Counted from the stretch's first letter, positions 30,259 to 42,179 are shown. The stretch is DNA of 64,000 nt from Brachyhypopomus gauderio (GCF_052324685.1 NW_027506915.1:62001-126000), one strand, 5' to 3'. Notes: generated from the sequence alone by a model not told the origin. Translations and numbers: made by a program.

Positions 30259-30462
30259 CAGCGATGTTATGCTAATGGATGAAGGCTTTTACATGAGTTC
30301 TGGCTGGCCGTTATTCATGAGTGAAGAAAGACCAGAATGTGGGTTATTCGTGACCACACCAGAACATGTGGACCTTTTTGTGTCAAGACTGTCAAATGCT
30401 TCCCATGTCAGAGGTCAAGAATATCTGGACATGTTCTGAATCACAGAGCAAGGCTAAACGTA

Positions 30463-30535
30463 GCCTGGATAGCTCAGTCGGTAGAGCATCAGACTTTTAA
30501 TCTGAGGGTCCAGGGTTCAAGTCCCTGTTCAGGCG
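30463..30535 (+). tRNA. tRNA-Lys-TTT: tRNA-Lys(TTT)
   Basis: Unit 32; its spacer has the interrupted CT tract. Confidence 0.97.
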
Positions 30536-31009
30536 TTGAACTTTACATGACCGTCAGCTCTTGAGCACCGTTCACTCATCGTCAGGCAGACTTTTGGATT
30601 AAGCTGAACTTCCAGCTTTACATCTGCCTACCTGTGACTTCCTTGTCATTAATTATTTTGTCTATGTCCTTGTTAATGATGAAAAAAAAAACACCAATTA
30701 AAGCCACTCAGCCTTTCCTTTCTCTTTCTCTCTCTATGTGACATCACAATAGATTTTCTCAAAAAGCAATTCAAATTGTTCTAACCATTGGTGGGACCAA
30801 CCCGTGGCCTTTTACCATCCACGTGTCCAAAATGCAGTACGCATGCCAATGTTGTTAACAGACATACGTGTTGGTAGCTCTACATGTCCAACTGGTACAG
30901 TGTGAGGTTTCCTCTTTGGTGGACCTTAAAGAGTTGAAAAAGCCACAACCGAACTGGTATCTTTGTCAACGTCCTTGTTTCTGGATCTATGCTGCATGTG
31001 CGTCAGAAT

Positions 31010-31096
31010 CCTTCGGTAGCTCAGATGGTAGAGCGGAGGACTGTAGAGGTTAAAGCAGCAATCCTTAGGCCACCGGTTCAAATCCGGTTCGAAGGA
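31010..31096 (+). tRNA. tRNA-Tyr-GTA: tRNA-Tyr(GTA)
   Basis: Unit 32, consensus. Confidence 0.97.
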
Positions 31097-31158
31097 AGCT
31101 TCTTTTTTTCCAGGATATTACTGCCTTTAATGTCATGATGAGCAAAAAGTTTTCTGTT

Positions 31159-31230
31159 TTCCCTGACCGGGAATCGAACCCGGGCCGCGGCGGTGAGAGC
31201 GCCGAATCCTAGCCACTAGACCATCAGGGA
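31159..31230 (-). tRNA. tRNA-Glu-CTC: tRNA-Glu(CTC)
   Basis: Unit 33, G40. Confidence 0.97.
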
Positions 31231-31434
31231 CAGCGATGTTATGCTAATGGATGAAGGCTTTTACATGAGTTCTGGCTGGCCGTTATTCATGAGTGAAGAA
31301 AGACCAGAATGTGGGTTATTCGTGACCACACCAGAACATGTGGACCTTTTTGTGTCAAGACTGTCAAATGCTTCCCATGTCAGAGGTCAAGAATATCTGG
31401 ACATGTTCTGAATCACAGAGCAAGGCTAAACGTA

Positions 31435-31507
31435 GCCTGGATAGCTCAGTCGGTAGAGCATCAGACTTTTAATCTGAGGGTCCAGGGTTCAAGTCCCTGT
31501 TCAGGCG
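31435..31507 (+). tRNA. tRNA-Lys-TTT: tRNA-Lys(TTT)
   Basis: Unit 33, consensus. Confidence 0.97.
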
Positions 31508-31979
31508 TTGAACTTTACATGACCGTCAGCTCTTGAGCACCGTTCACTCATCGTCAGGCAGGCTTTTGGATTAAGCTGAACTTCCAGCTTTACGTCTGCC
31601 TACCTGTGACTTCCTTGTCATTAATTATTTTGTCTATGTCCTTGTTAATGATGACAAAAAAAACAACAATTAAAGCCACTCAGCCTTTCCTTTCTCTCTC
31701 TCTCTATGTGACATCACAATAGATTTTCTCAAAAAGCAATTCAAATTGTTCTAACCATTGGTGGGACCAACCCGTGGCCTTTTACCATCCACGTGTCCAA
31801 AATGCAGTACGCATGCCAATGTTGTTAACAGACATACGTGTTGGTAGCTCTACATGTCCAACTGGTACAGTGTGAGGTTTCCTCTTTGGTGGACCTTAAA
31901 GAGTTGAAAAAGCCACAACCGAACTGGTATCTTTGTCAACGTCCTTGTTTCTGGATCTATGCTGCATGTGCGTCAGAAT

Positions 31980-32066
31980 CCTTCGGTAGCTCAGATGGTA
32001 GAGCGGAGGACTGTAGAGGTTAAAGCAGCAATCCTTAGGCCACCGGTTCAAATCCGGTTCGAAGGA
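31980..32066 (+). tRNA. tRNA-Tyr-GTA: tRNA-Tyr(GTA)
   Basis: Unit 33, consensus. Confidence 0.97.
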
Positions 32067-32128
32067 AGCTTCTTTTTTTCCAGGATATTACTGCCTTTAA
32101 TGTCATGATGAGCAAAAAGTTTTCTGTT

Positions 32129-32200
32129 TTCCCTGACCGGGAATCGAACCCGGGCCGCGGCGGTGAGAGCACCGAATCCTAGCCACTAGACCATCAGGGA
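32129..32200 (-). tRNA. tRNA-Glu-CTC: tRNA-Glu(CTC), T30
   Basis: Unit 34. C30 is T (plus-strand 32171), giving U30-G40 wobble in the anticodon stem. Confidence 0.95.
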
Positions 32201-32404
32201 CAGCGATGTTATGCTAATGGATGAAGGCTTTTACATGAGTTCTGGCTGGCCGTTATTCATGAGTGAAGAAAGACCAGAATGTGGGTTATTCGTGACCACA
32301 CCAGAACATGTGGACCTTTTTGTGTCAAGACTGTCAAATGCTTCCCATGTCAGAGGTCAAGAATATCTGGACATGTTCTGAATCACAGAGCAAGGCTAAA
32401 CGTA

Positions 32405-32477
32405 GCCTGGATAGCTCAGTCGGTAGAGCATCAGACTTTTAATCTGAGGGTCCAGGGTTCAAGTCCCTGTTCAGGCG
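32405..32477 (+). tRNA. tRNA-Lys-TTT: tRNA-Lys(TTT)
   Basis: Unit 34, consensus. Confidence 0.97.
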
Positions 32478-32949
32478 TTGAACTTTACATGACCGTCAGC
32501 TCTTGAGCACCGTTCACTCATCGTCAGGCAGGCTTTTGGATTAAGCTGAACTTCCAGCTTTACATCTGCCTACCTGTGACTTCCTTGTCATTAATTATTT
32601 TGTCTATGTCCTTGTTAATGATGACAAAAAAAACAACAATTAAAGCCACTCAGCCTTTCCTTTCTCTCTCTCTCTATGTGACATCACAATAGATTTTCTC
32701 AAAAAGCAATTCAAATTGTTCTAACCATTGGTGGGACCAACCCGTGGCCTTTTACCATCCACGTGTCCAAAATGCAGTACGCATGCCAATGTTGTTAACA
32801 GACATACGTGTTGGTAGCTCTACATGTCCAACTGGTACAGTGTGAGGTTTCCTCTTTGGTGGACCTTAAAGAGTTGAAAAAGCCACAACCGAACTGGTAT
32901 CTTTGTCAACGTCCTTGTTTCTGGATCTATGCTGCATGTGCGTCAGAAT

Positions 32950-33036
32950 CCTTCGGTAGCTCAGATGGTAGAGCGGAGGACTGTAGAGGTTAAAGCAGCA
33001 ATCCTTAGGCCACCGGTTCAAATCCGGTTCGAAGGA
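32950..33036 (+). tRNA. tRNA-Tyr-GTA: tRNA-Tyr(GTA)
   Basis: Unit 34, consensus. Confidence 0.97.
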
Positions 33037-33098
33037 AGCTTCTTTTTTTCCAGGATATTACTGCCTTTAATGTCATGATGAGCAAAAAGTTTTCTGTT

Positions 33099-33170
33099 TT
33101 CCCTGACCGGGAATCGAACCCGGGCCGCGGCGGTGAGAGCGCCGAATCCTAGCCACTAGACCATCAGGGA
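33099..33170 (-). tRNA. tRNA-Glu-CTC: tRNA-Glu(CTC)
   Basis: Unit 35, G40. Confidence 0.97.
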
Positions 33171-33374
33171 CAGCGATGTTATGCTAATGGATGAAGGCTT
33201 TTACATGAGTTCTGGCTGGCCGTTATTCATGAGTGAAGAAAGACCAGAATGTGGGTTATTCGTGACCACACCAGAACATGTGGACCTTTTTGTGTCAAGA
33301 CTGTCAAATGCTTCCCATGTCAGAGGTCAAGAATATCTGGACATGTTCTGAATCACAGAGCAAGGCTAAACGTA

Positions 33375-33447
33375 GCCTGGATAGCTCAGTCGGTAGAGCA
33401 TCAGACTTTTAATCTGAGGGTCCAGGGTTCAAGTCCCTGTTCAGGCG
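33375..33447 (+). tRNA. tRNA-Lys-TTT: tRNA-Lys(TTT)
   Basis: Unit 35, consensus. Confidence 0.97.
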
Positions 33448-33919
33448 TTGAACTTTACATGACCGTCAGCTCTTGAGCACCGTTCACTCATCGTCAGGCA
33501 GGCTTTTGGATTAAGCTGAACTTCCAGCTTTACGTCTGCCTACCTGTGACTTCCTTGTCATTAATTATTTTGTCTATGTCCTTGTTAATGATGACAAAAA
33601 AAACAACAATTAAAGCCACTCAGCCTTTCCTTTCTCTCTCTCTCTATGTGACATCACAATAGATTTTCTCAAAAAGCAATTCAAATTGTTCTAACCATTG
33701 GTGGGACCAACCCGTGGCCTTTTACCATCCACGTGTCCAAAATGCAGTACGCATGCCAATGTTGTTAACAGACATACGTGTTGGTAGCTCTACATGTCCA
33801 ACTGGTACAGTGTGAGGTTTCCTCTTTGGTGGACCTTAAAGAGTTGAAAAAGCCACAACCGAACTGGTATCTTTGTCAACGTCCTTGTTTCTGGATCTAT
33901 GCTGCATGTGCGTCAGAAT

Positions 33920-34006
33920 CCTTCGGTAGCTCAGATGGTAGAGCGGAGGACTGTAGAGGTTAAAGCAGCAATCCTTAGGCCACCGGTTCAAATCCGGTTC
34001 GAAGGA
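33920..34006 (+). tRNA. tRNA-Tyr-GTA: tRNA-Tyr(GTA)
   Basis: Unit 35, consensus. Confidence 0.97.
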
Positions 34007-34068
34007 AGCTTCTTTTTTTCCAGGATATTACTGCCTTTAATGTCATGATGAGCAAAAAGTTTTCTGTT

Positions 34069-34140
34069 TTCCCTGACCGGGAATCGAACCCGGGCCGCGG
34101 CGGTGAGAGCGCCGAATCCTAGCCACTAGACCATCAGGGA
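34069..34140 (-). tRNA. tRNA-Glu-CTC: tRNA-Glu(CTC)
   Basis: Unit 36, G40. Confidence 0.97.
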
Positions 34141-34344
34141 CAGCGATGTTATGCTAATGGATGAAGGCTTTTACATGAGTTCTGGCTGGCCGTTATTCAT
34201 GAGTGAAGAAAGACCAGAATGTGGGTTATTCGTGACCACACCAGAACATGTGGACCTTTTTGTGTCAAGACTGTCAAATGCTTCCCATGTCAGAGGTCAA
34301 GAATATCTGGACATGTTCTGAATCACAGAGCAAGGCTAAACGTA

Positions 34345-34417
34345 GCCTGGATAGCTCAGTCGGTAGAGCATCAGACTTTTAATCTGAGGGTCCAGGGTTC
34401 AAGTCCCTGTTCAGGCG
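34345..34417 (+). tRNA. tRNA-Lys-TTT: tRNA-Lys(TTT)
   Basis: Unit 36, consensus. Confidence 0.97.
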
Positions 34418-34889
34418 TTGAACTTTACATGACCGTCAGCTCTTGAGCACCGTTCACTCATCGTCAGGCAGGCTTTTGGATTAAGCTGAACTTCCAGCTT
34501 TACATCTGCCTACCTGTGACTTCCTTGTCATTAATTATTTTGTCTATGTCCTTGTTAATGATGACAAAAAAAACAACAATTAAAGCCACTCAGCCTTTCC
34601 TTTCTCTCTCTCTCTATGTGACATCACAATAGATTTTCTCAAAAAGCAATTCAAATTGTTCTAACCATTGGTGGGACCAACCCGTGGCCTTTTACCATCC
34701 ACGTGTCCAAAATGCAGTACGCATGCCAATGTTGTTAACAGACATACGTGTTGGTAGCTCTACATGTCCAACTGGTACAGTGTGAGGTTTCCTCTTTGGT
34801 GGACCTTAAAGAGTTGAAAAAGCCACAACCGAACTGGTATCTTTGTCAACGTCCTTGTTTCTGGATCTATGCTGCATGTGCGTCAGAAT

Positions 34890-34976
34890 CCTTCGGTAGC
34901 TCAGATGGTAGAGCGGAGGACTGTAGAGGTTAAAGCAGCAATCCTTAGGCCACCGGTTCAAATCCGGTTCGAAGGA
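34890..34976 (+). tRNA. tRNA-Tyr-GTA: tRNA-Tyr(GTA)
   Basis: Unit 36, consensus. Confidence 0.97.
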
Positions 34977-35038
34977 AGCTTCTTTTTTTCCAGGATATTA
35001 CTGCCTTTAATGTCATGATGAGCAAAAAGTTTTCTGTT

Positions 35039-35110
35039 TTCCCTGACCGGGAATCGAACCCGGGCCGCGGCGGTGAGAGCGCCGAATCCTAGCCACTAGA
35101 CCATCAGGGA
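35039..35110 (-). tRNA. tRNA-Glu-CTC: tRNA-Glu(CTC)
   Basis: Unit 37, G40. Confidence 0.97.
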
Positions 35111-35314
35111 CAGCGATGTTATGCTAATGGATGAAGGCTTTTACATGAGTTCTGGCTGGCCGTTATTCATGAGTGAAGAAAGACCAGAATGTGGGTTATT
35201 CGTGACCACACCAGAACATGTGGACCTTTTTGTGTCAAGACTGTCAAATGCTTCCCATGTCAGAGGTCAAGAATATCTGGACATGTTCTGAATCACAGAG
35301 CAAGGCTAAACATA

Positions 35315-35387
35315 GCCTGGATAGCTCAGTCGGTAGAGCATCAGACTTTTAATCTGAGGGTCCAGGGTTCAAGTCCCTGTTCAGGCG
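35315..35387 (+). tRNA. tRNA-Lys-TTT: tRNA-Lys(TTT)
   Basis: Unit 37; leader base -3 is A, a private change. Confidence 0.97.
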
Positions 35388-35859
35388 TTGAACTTTACAT
35401 GACCGTCAGCTCTTGAGCACCGTTCACTCATCGTCAGGCAGACTTTTGGATTAAGCTGAACTTCCAGCTTTACATCTGCCTACCTGTGACTTCCTTGTCA
35501 TTAATTATTTTGTCTATGTCCTTGTTAATGATGAAAAAAAAAACACCAATTAAAGCCACTCAGCCTTTCCTTTCTCTCTCTCTCTATGTGACATCACAAT
35601 AGATTTTCTCAAAAAGCAATTCAAATTGTTCTAACCATTGGTGGGACCAACCCGTGGCCTTTTACCATCCACGTGTCCAAAATGCAGTACGCATGCCAAT
35701 GTTGTTAACAGACATACGTGTTGGTAGCTCTACATGTCCAACTGGTACAGTGTGAGGTTTCCTCTTTGGTGGACCTTAAAGAGTTGAAAAAGCCACAACC
35801 GAACTGGTATCTTTGTCAACGTCCTTGTTTCTGGATCTATGCTGCATGTGCGTCAGAAT

Positions 35860-35946
35860 CCTTCGGTAGCTCATATGGTAGAGCGGAGGACTGTAGAGGT
35901 TAAAGCAGCAATCCTTAGGCCACCGGTTCAAATCCGGTTCGAAGGA
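35860..35946 (+). tRNA. tRNA-Tyr-GTA: tRNA-Tyr(GTA), T15
   Basis: Unit 37. G15T at 35874; T8 follows. Confidence 0.9.
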
Positions 35947-36009
35947 AGCTTCTTTTTTTTCCAGGATATTACTGCCCTTAATGTCATGATGAGCAAAAAG
36001 TTTTCTGTT

Positions 36010-36081
36010 TTCCCTGACCGGGAATCGAACCCGGGCCACGGCGGTGAGAGCGCCGAATCCTAGCCACTAGACCATCAGGGA
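36010..36081 (-). tRNA. tRNA-Glu-CTC: tRNA-Glu(CTC), U44 (W)
   Basis: Unit 38, cassette W. Confidence 0.95.
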
Positions 36082-36285
36082 CAGCTATGTTATGCTAATG
36101 AATGAAGACTTTTACATGAGTTCTGGCTGGCCGTTATTCATGAGTGAAGAAAGACCAGAATGTGGGTTATTCGTGACCACACCAGAACATGTGGACCTTT
36201 TTGTGTCAAGACTGTCAAATGCTTCCCATGTCAGAGGTCAAGAATATCTGGACATGTTCTGAATCACAGAGCAAGGCTAAACGTA

Positions 36286-36358
36286 GCCTGGATAGCTCAG
36301 TCGGTAGAGCATCAGACTTTTAATCTGAGGGTCCAGGGTTCAAGTCCCTGTTCAGGCG
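36286..36358 (+). tRNA. tRNA-Lys-TTT: tRNA-Lys(TTT)
   Basis: Unit 38, cassette W. Confidence 0.97.
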
Positions 36359-36830
36359 TTGAACTTTACATGACCGTCAGCTCTTGAGCACCGTTCAGTC
36401 ATCGTCAGGCAGGCTTTTGGATTAAGCTGAACTTCCAGCTTTACGTCTGCCTACCTGTGATTTCCTTGTCATTAATTATTTTGTCTATGTCCTTGTTAAT
36501 GATGACAAAAAAAACAACAATTAAAGCCACTCAGCCTTTCCTTTCTCTCTCTCTCTATGTGACATCACAATAGATTTTCTCAAAAAGCAATTCAAATTGT
36601 TCTAACCATTGGTGGGACCAACCCGTGGCCTTTTACCATCCACGTGTCCAAAATGCAGTACGCATGCCAATGTTGTTAACAGACATACGTGTTGGTAGCT
36701 CTACATGTCCAACTGGTACAGTGTGAGGTTTCCTCTTTGGTGGACCTTAAAGAGTTGAAAAAGCCACAACCGAACTGGTATCTTTGTCAACGTCCTTGTT
36801 TCTGGATCTATGCTGCATGTGCGTCAGAAT

Positions 36831-36917
36831 CCTTCGGTAGCTCAGATGGTAGAGCGGAGGACTGTAGAGGTTAAAGCAGCAATCCTTAGGCCACCGGTTC
36901 AAATCCGGTTCGAAGGA
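36831..36917 (+). tRNA. tRNA-Tyr-GTA: tRNA-Tyr(GTA)
   Basis: Unit 38, consensus. Confidence 0.97.
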
Positions 36918-36979
36918 AGCTTCTTTTTTTCCAGGATATTACTGCCTTTAATGTCATGATGAGCAAAAAGTTTTCTGTT

Positions 36980-37051
36980 TTCCCTGACCGGGAATCGAAC
37001 CCGGGCCGCGGCGGTGAGAGCACCGAATCCTAGCCACTAGACCATCAGGGA
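36980..37051 (-). tRNA. tRNA-Glu-CTC: tRNA-Glu(CTC), T30
   Basis: Unit 39, U30-G40 wobble form. Confidence 0.95.
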
Positions 37052-37255
37052 CAGCGATGTTATGCTAATGGATGAAGGCTTTTACATGAGTTCTGGCTGG
37101 CCGTTATTCATGAGTGAAGAAAGACCAGAATGTGGGTTATTCGTGACCACACCAGAACATGTGGACCTTTTTGTGTCAAGACTGTCAAATGCTTCCCATG
37201 TCAGAGGTCAAGAATATCTGGACATGTTCTGAATCACAGAGCAAGGCTAAACGTA

Positions 37256-37328
37256 GCCTGGATAGCTCAGTCGGTAGAGCATCAGACTTTTAATCTGAGG
37301 GTCCAGGGTTCAAGTCCCTGTTCAGGCG
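37256..37328 (+). tRNA. tRNA-Lys-TTT: tRNA-Lys(TTT)
   Basis: Unit 39, consensus. Confidence 0.97.
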
Positions 37329-37800
37329 TTGAACTTTACATGACCGTCAGCTCTTGAGCACCGTTCACTCATCGTCAGGCAGGCTTTTGGATTAAGCTGA
37401 ACTTCCAGCTTTACATCTGCCTACCTGTGACTTCCTTGTCATTAATTATTTTGTCTATGTCCTTGTTAATGATGACAAAAAAAACAACAATTAAAGCCAC
37501 TCAGCCTTTCCTTTCTCTCTCTCTCTATGTGACATCACAATAGATTTTCTCAAAAAGCAATTCAAATTGTTCTAACCATTGGTGGGACCAACCCGTGGCC
37601 TTTTACCATCCACGTGTCCAAAATGCAGTACGCATGCCAATGTTGTTAACAGACATACGTGTTGGTAGCTCTACATGTCCAACTGGTACAGTGTGAGGTT
37701 TCCTCTTTGGTGGACCTTAAAGAGTTGAAAAAGCCACAACCGAACTGGTATCTTTGTCAACGTCCTTGTTTCTGGATCTATGCTGCATGTGCGTCAGAAT

Positions 37801-37887
37801 CCTTCGGTAGCTCATATGGTAGAGCGGAGGACTGTAGAGGTTAAAGCAGCAATCCTTAGGCCACCGGTTCAAATCCGGTTCGAAGGA
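37801..37887 (+). tRNA. tRNA-Tyr-GTA: tRNA-Tyr(GTA), T15
   Basis: Unit 39. G15T at 37815; T8 follows. Confidence 0.9.
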
Positions 37888-37950
37888 AGCTTCTTTTTTT
37901 TCCAGGATATTACTGCCCTTAATGTCATGATGAGCAAAAAGTTTTCTGTT

Positions 37951-38022
37951 TTCCCTGACCGGGAATCGAACCCGGGCCACGGCGGTGAGAGCGCCGAATC
38001 CTAGCCACTAGACCATCAGGGA
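37951..38022 (-). tRNA. tRNA-Glu-CTC: tRNA-Glu(CTC), U44 (W)
   Basis: Unit 40, cassette W. Confidence 0.95.
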
Positions 38023-38226
38023 CAGCTATGTTATGCTAATGAATGAAGACTTTTACATGAGTTCTGGCTGGCCGTTATTCATGAGTGAAGAAAGACCAGA
38101 ATGTGGGTTATTCGTGACCACACCAGAACATGTGGACCTTTTTGTGTCAAGACTGTCAAATGCTTCCCATGTCAGAGGTCAAGAATATCTGGACATGTTC
38201 TGAATCACAGAGCAAGGCTAAACGTA

Positions 38227-38299
38227 GCCTGGATAGCTCAGTCGGTAGAGCATCAGACTTTTAATCTGAGGGTCCAGGGTTCAAGTCCCTGTTCAGGCG
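38227..38299 (+). tRNA. tRNA-Lys-TTT: tRNA-Lys(TTT)
   Basis: Unit 40, cassette W. Confidence 0.97.
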
Positions 38300-38771
38300 T
38301 TGAACTTTACATGACCGTCAGCTCTTGAGCACCGTTCAGTCATCGTCAGGCAGGCTTTTGGATTAAGCTGAACTTCCAGCTTTACGTCTGCCTACCTGTG
38401 ATTTCCTTGTCATTAATTATTTTGTCTATGTCCTTGTTAATGATGACAAAAAAAACAACAATTAAAGCCACTCAGCCTTTCCTTTCTCTCTCTCTCTATG
38501 TGACATCACAATAGATTTTCTCAAAAAGCAATTCAAATTGTTCTAACCATTGGTGGGACCAACCCGTGGCCTTTTACCATCCACGTGTCCAAAATGCAGT
38601 ACGCATGCCAATGTTGTTAACAGACATACGTGTTGGTAGCTCTACATGTCCAACTGGTACAGTGTGAGGTTTCCTCTTTGGTGGACCTTAAAGAGTTGAA
38701 AAAGCCACAACCGAACTGGTATCTTTGTCAACGTCCTTGTTTCTGGATCTATGCTGCATGTGCGTCAGAAT

Positions 38772-38858
38772 CCTTCGGTAGCTCAGATGGTAGAGCGGAG
38801 GACTGTAGAGGTTAAAGCAGCAATCCTTAGGCCACCGGTTCAAATCCGGTTCGAAGGA
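38772..38858 (+). tRNA. tRNA-Tyr-GTA: tRNA-Tyr(GTA)
   Basis: Unit 40, consensus. Confidence 0.97.
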
Positions 38859-38920
38859 AGCTTCTTTTTTTCCAGGATATTACTGCCTTTAATGTCATGA
38901 TGAGCAAAAAGTTTTCTGTT

Positions 38921-38992
38921 TTCCCTGACCGGGAATCGAACCCGGGCCGCGGCGGTGAGAGCACCGAATCCTAGCCACTAGACCATCAGGGA
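38921..38992 (-). tRNA. tRNA-Glu-CTC: tRNA-Glu(CTC), T30
   Basis: Unit 41, U30-G40 wobble form. Confidence 0.95.
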
Positions 38993-39196
38993 CAGCGATG
39001 TTATGCTAATGGATGAAGGCTTTTACATGAGTTCTGGCTGGCCGTTATTCATGAGTGAAGAAAGACCAGAATGTGGGTTATTCGTGACCACACCAGAACA
39101 TGTGGACCTTTTTGTGTCAAGACTGTCAAATGCTTCCCATGTCAGAGGTCAAGAATATCTGGACATGTTCTGAATCACAGAGCAAGGCTAAACGTA

Positions 39197-39269
39197 GCCT
39201 GGATAGCTCAGTCGGTAGAGCATCAGACTTTTAATCTGAGGGTCCAGGGTTCAAGTCCCTGTTCAGGCG
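39197..39269 (+). tRNA. tRNA-Lys-TTT: tRNA-Lys(TTT)
   Basis: Unit 41, consensus. Confidence 0.97.
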
Positions 39270-39741
39270 TTGAACTTTACATGACCGTCAGCTCTTGAGC
39301 ACCGTTCACTCATCGTCAGGCAGGCTTTTGGATTAAGCTGAACTTCCAGCTTTACATCTGCCTACCTGTGACTTCCTTGTCATTAATTATTTTGTCTATG
39401 TCCTTGTTAATGATGACAAAAAAAACAACAATTAAAGCCACTCAGCCTTTCCTTTCTCTCTCTCTCTATGTGACATCACAATAGATTTTCTCAAAAAGCA
39501 ATTCAAATTGTTCTAACCATTGGTGGGACCAACCCGTGGCCTTTTACCATCCACGTGTCCAAAATGCAGTACGCATGCCAATGTTGTTAACAGACATACG
39601 TGTTGGTAGCTCTACATGTCCAACTGGTACAGTGTGAGGTTTCCTCTTTGGTGGACCTTAAAGAGTTGAAAAAGCCACAACCGAACTGGTATCTTTGTCA
39701 ACGTCCTTGTTTCTGGATCTATGCTGCATGTGCGTCAGAAT

Positions 39742-39828
39742 CCTTCGGTAGCTCAGATGGTAGAGCGGAGGACTGTAGAGGTTAAAGCAGCAATCCTTAG
39801 GCCACCGGTTCAAATCCGGTTCGAAGGA
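39742..39828 (+). tRNA. tRNA-Tyr-GTA: tRNA-Tyr(GTA)
   Basis: Unit 41, consensus. Confidence 0.97.
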
Positions 39829-39890
39829 AGCTTCTTTTTTTCCAGGATATTACTGCCTTTAATGTCATGATGAGCAAAAAGTTTTCTGTT

Positions 39891-39962
39891 TTCCCTGACC
39901 GGGAATCGAACCCGGGCCGCGGCGGTGAGAGCGCCGAATCCTAGCCACTAGACCATCAGGGA
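39891..39962 (-). tRNA. tRNA-Glu-CTC: tRNA-Glu(CTC)
   Basis: Unit 42, G40; its 5' flank reads ATGCCAAT in place of ATGCTAAT. Confidence 0.97.
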
Positions 39963-40166
39963 CAGCGATGTTATGCCAATGGATGAAGGCTTTTACATGA
40001 GTTCTGGCTGGCCGTTATTCATGAGTGAAGAAAGACCAGAATGTGGGTTATTCGTGACCACACCAGAACATGTGGACCTTTTTGTGTCAAGACTGTCAAA
40101 TGCTTCCCATGTCAGAGGTCAAGAATATCTGGACATGTTCTGAATCACAGAGCAAGGCTAAACGTA

Positions 40167-40239
40167 GCCTGGATAGCTCAGTCGGTAGAGCATCAGACTT
40201 TTAATCTGAGGGTCCAGGGTTCAAGTCCCTGTTCAGGCG
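40167..40239 (+). tRNA. tRNA-Lys-TTT: tRNA-Lys(TTT)
   Basis: Unit 42, consensus. Confidence 0.97.
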
Positions 40240-40711
40240 TTGAACTTTACATGACCGTCAGCTCTTGAGCACCGTTCACTCATCGTCAGGCAGGCTTTTG
40301 GATTAAGCTGAACTTCCAGCTTTACGTCTGCCTACCTGTGACTTCCTTGTCATTAATTATTTTGTCTATGTCCTTGTTAATGATGACAAAAAAAACAACA
40401 ATTAAAGCCACTCAGCCTTTCCTTTCTCTCTCTCTCTATGTGACATCACAATAGATTTTCTCAAAAAGCAATTCAAATTGTTCTAACCATTGGTGGGACC
40501 AACCCGTGGCCTTTTACCATCCACGTGTCCAAAATGCAGTACGCATGCCAATGTTGTTAACAGACATACGTGTTGGTAGCTCTACATGTCCAACTGGTAC
40601 AGTGTGAGGTTTCCTCTTTGGTGGACCTTAAAGAGTTGAAAAAGCCACAACCGAACTGGTATCTTTGTCAACGTCCTTGTTTCTGGATCTATGCTGCATG
40701 TGCGTCAGAAT

Positions 40712-40798
40712 CCTTCGGTAGCTCAGATGGTAGAGCGGAGGACTGTAGAGGTTAAAGCAGCAATCCTTAGGCCACCGGTTCAAATCCGGTTCGAAGGA
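40712..40798 (+). tRNA. tRNA-Tyr-GTA: tRNA-Tyr(GTA)
   Basis: Unit 42, consensus. Confidence 0.97.
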
Positions 40799-40860
40799 AG
40801 CTTCTTTTTTTCCAGGATATTACTGCCTTTAATGTCATGATGAGCAAAAAGTTTTCTGTT

Positions 40861-40932
40861 TTCCCTGACCGGGAATCGAACCCGGGCCGCGGCGGTGAGA
40901 GCGCCGAATCCTAGCCACTAGACCATCAGGGA
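40861..40932 (-). tRNA. tRNA-Glu-CTC: tRNA-Glu(CTC)
   Basis: Unit 43, G40. Confidence 0.97.
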
Positions 40933-41136
40933 CAGCGATGTTATGCTAATGGATGAAGGCTTTTACATGAGTTCTGGCTGGCCGTTATTCATGAGTGAAG
41001 AAAGACCAGAATGTGGGTTATTCGTGACCACACCAGAACATGTGGACCTTTTTGTGTCAAGACTGTCAAATGCTTCCCATGTCAGAGGTCAAGAATATCT
41101 GGACATGTTCTGAATCACAGAGCAAGGCTAAACGTA

Positions 41137-41209
41137 GCCTGGATAGCTCAGTCGGTAGAGCATCAGACTTTTAATCTGAGGGTCCAGGGTTCAAGTCCCT
41201 GTTCAGGCG
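41137..41209 (+). tRNA. tRNA-Lys-TTT: tRNA-Lys(TTT)
   Basis: Unit 43, consensus. Confidence 0.97.
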
Positions 41210-41681
41210 TTGAACTTTACATGACCGTCAGCTCTTGAGCACCGTTCACTCATCGTCAGGCAGGCTTTTGGATTAAGCTGAACTTCCAGCTTTACATCTG
41301 CCTACCTGTGACTTCCTTGTCATTAATTATTTTGTCTATGTCCTTGTTAATGATGACAAAAAAAACAACAATTAAAGCCACTCAGCCTTTCCTTTCTCTC
41401 TCTCTCTATGTGACATCACAATAGATTTTCTCAAAAAGCAATTCAAATTGTTCTAACCATTGGTGGGACCAACCCGTGGCCTTTTACCATCCACGTGTCC
41501 AAAATGCAGTACGCATGCCAATGTTGTTAACAGACATACGTGTTGGTAGCTCTACATGTCCAACTGGTACAGTGTGAGGTTTCCTCTTTGGTGGACCTTA
41601 AAGAGTTGAAAAAGCCACAACCGAACTGGTATCTTTGTCAACGTCCTTGTTTCTGGATCTATGCTGCATGTGCGTCAGAAT

Positions 41682-41768
41682 CCTTCGGTAGCTCAGATGG
41701 TAGAGCGGAGGACTGTAGAGGTTAAAGCAGCAATCCTTAGGCCACCGGTTCAAATCCGGTTCGAAGGA
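41682..41768 (+). tRNA. tRNA-Tyr-GTA: tRNA-Tyr(GTA)
   Basis: Unit 43, consensus. Confidence 0.97.
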
Positions 41769-41830
41769 AGCTTCTTTTTTTCCAGGATATTACTGCCTTT
41801 AATGTCATGATGAGCAAAAAGTTTTCTGTT

Positions 41831-41902
41831 TTCCCTGACCGGGAATCGAACCCGGGCCGCGGTGGTGAGAGCGCCGAATCCTAGCCACTAGACCATCAGG
41901 GA
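41831..41902 (-). tRNA. tRNA-Glu-CTC: tRNA-Glu(CTC), A40
   Basis: Unit 44. The only A40 copy right of unit 17, here with leader C-4 at Lys, so not a simple copy of the left-block unit type. Confidence 0.94.
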
Positions 41903-42106
41903 CAGCGATGTTATGCTAATGGATGAAGGCTTTTACATGAGTTCTGGCTGGCCGTTATTCATGAGTGAAGAAAGACCAGAATGTGGGTTATTCGTGACCA
42001 CACCAGAACATGTGGACCTTTTTGTGTCAAGACTGTCAAATGCTTCCCATGTCAGAGGTCAAGAATATCTGGACATGTTCTGAATCACAGAGCAAGGCTA
42101 AACGTA

Positions 42107-42179
42107 GCCTGGATAGCTCAGTCGGTAGAGCATCAGACTTTTAATCTGAGGGTCCAGGGTTCAAGTCCCTGTTCAGGCG
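42107..42179 (+). tRNA. tRNA-Lys-TTT: tRNA-Lys(TTT)
   Basis: Unit 44, consensus. Confidence 0.97.

Larger units (their letters stand above)
35953..36461. repeat. Variant cassette W (unit 38)
   Basis: All W markers present; 7 units after the previous copy and again preceded by a G15T Tyr gene. Confidence 0.87.
37894..38402. repeat. Variant cassette W (unit 40)
   Basis: All W markers present; only 2 units after the previous copy, preceded by a G15T Tyr gene. Confidence 0.87.
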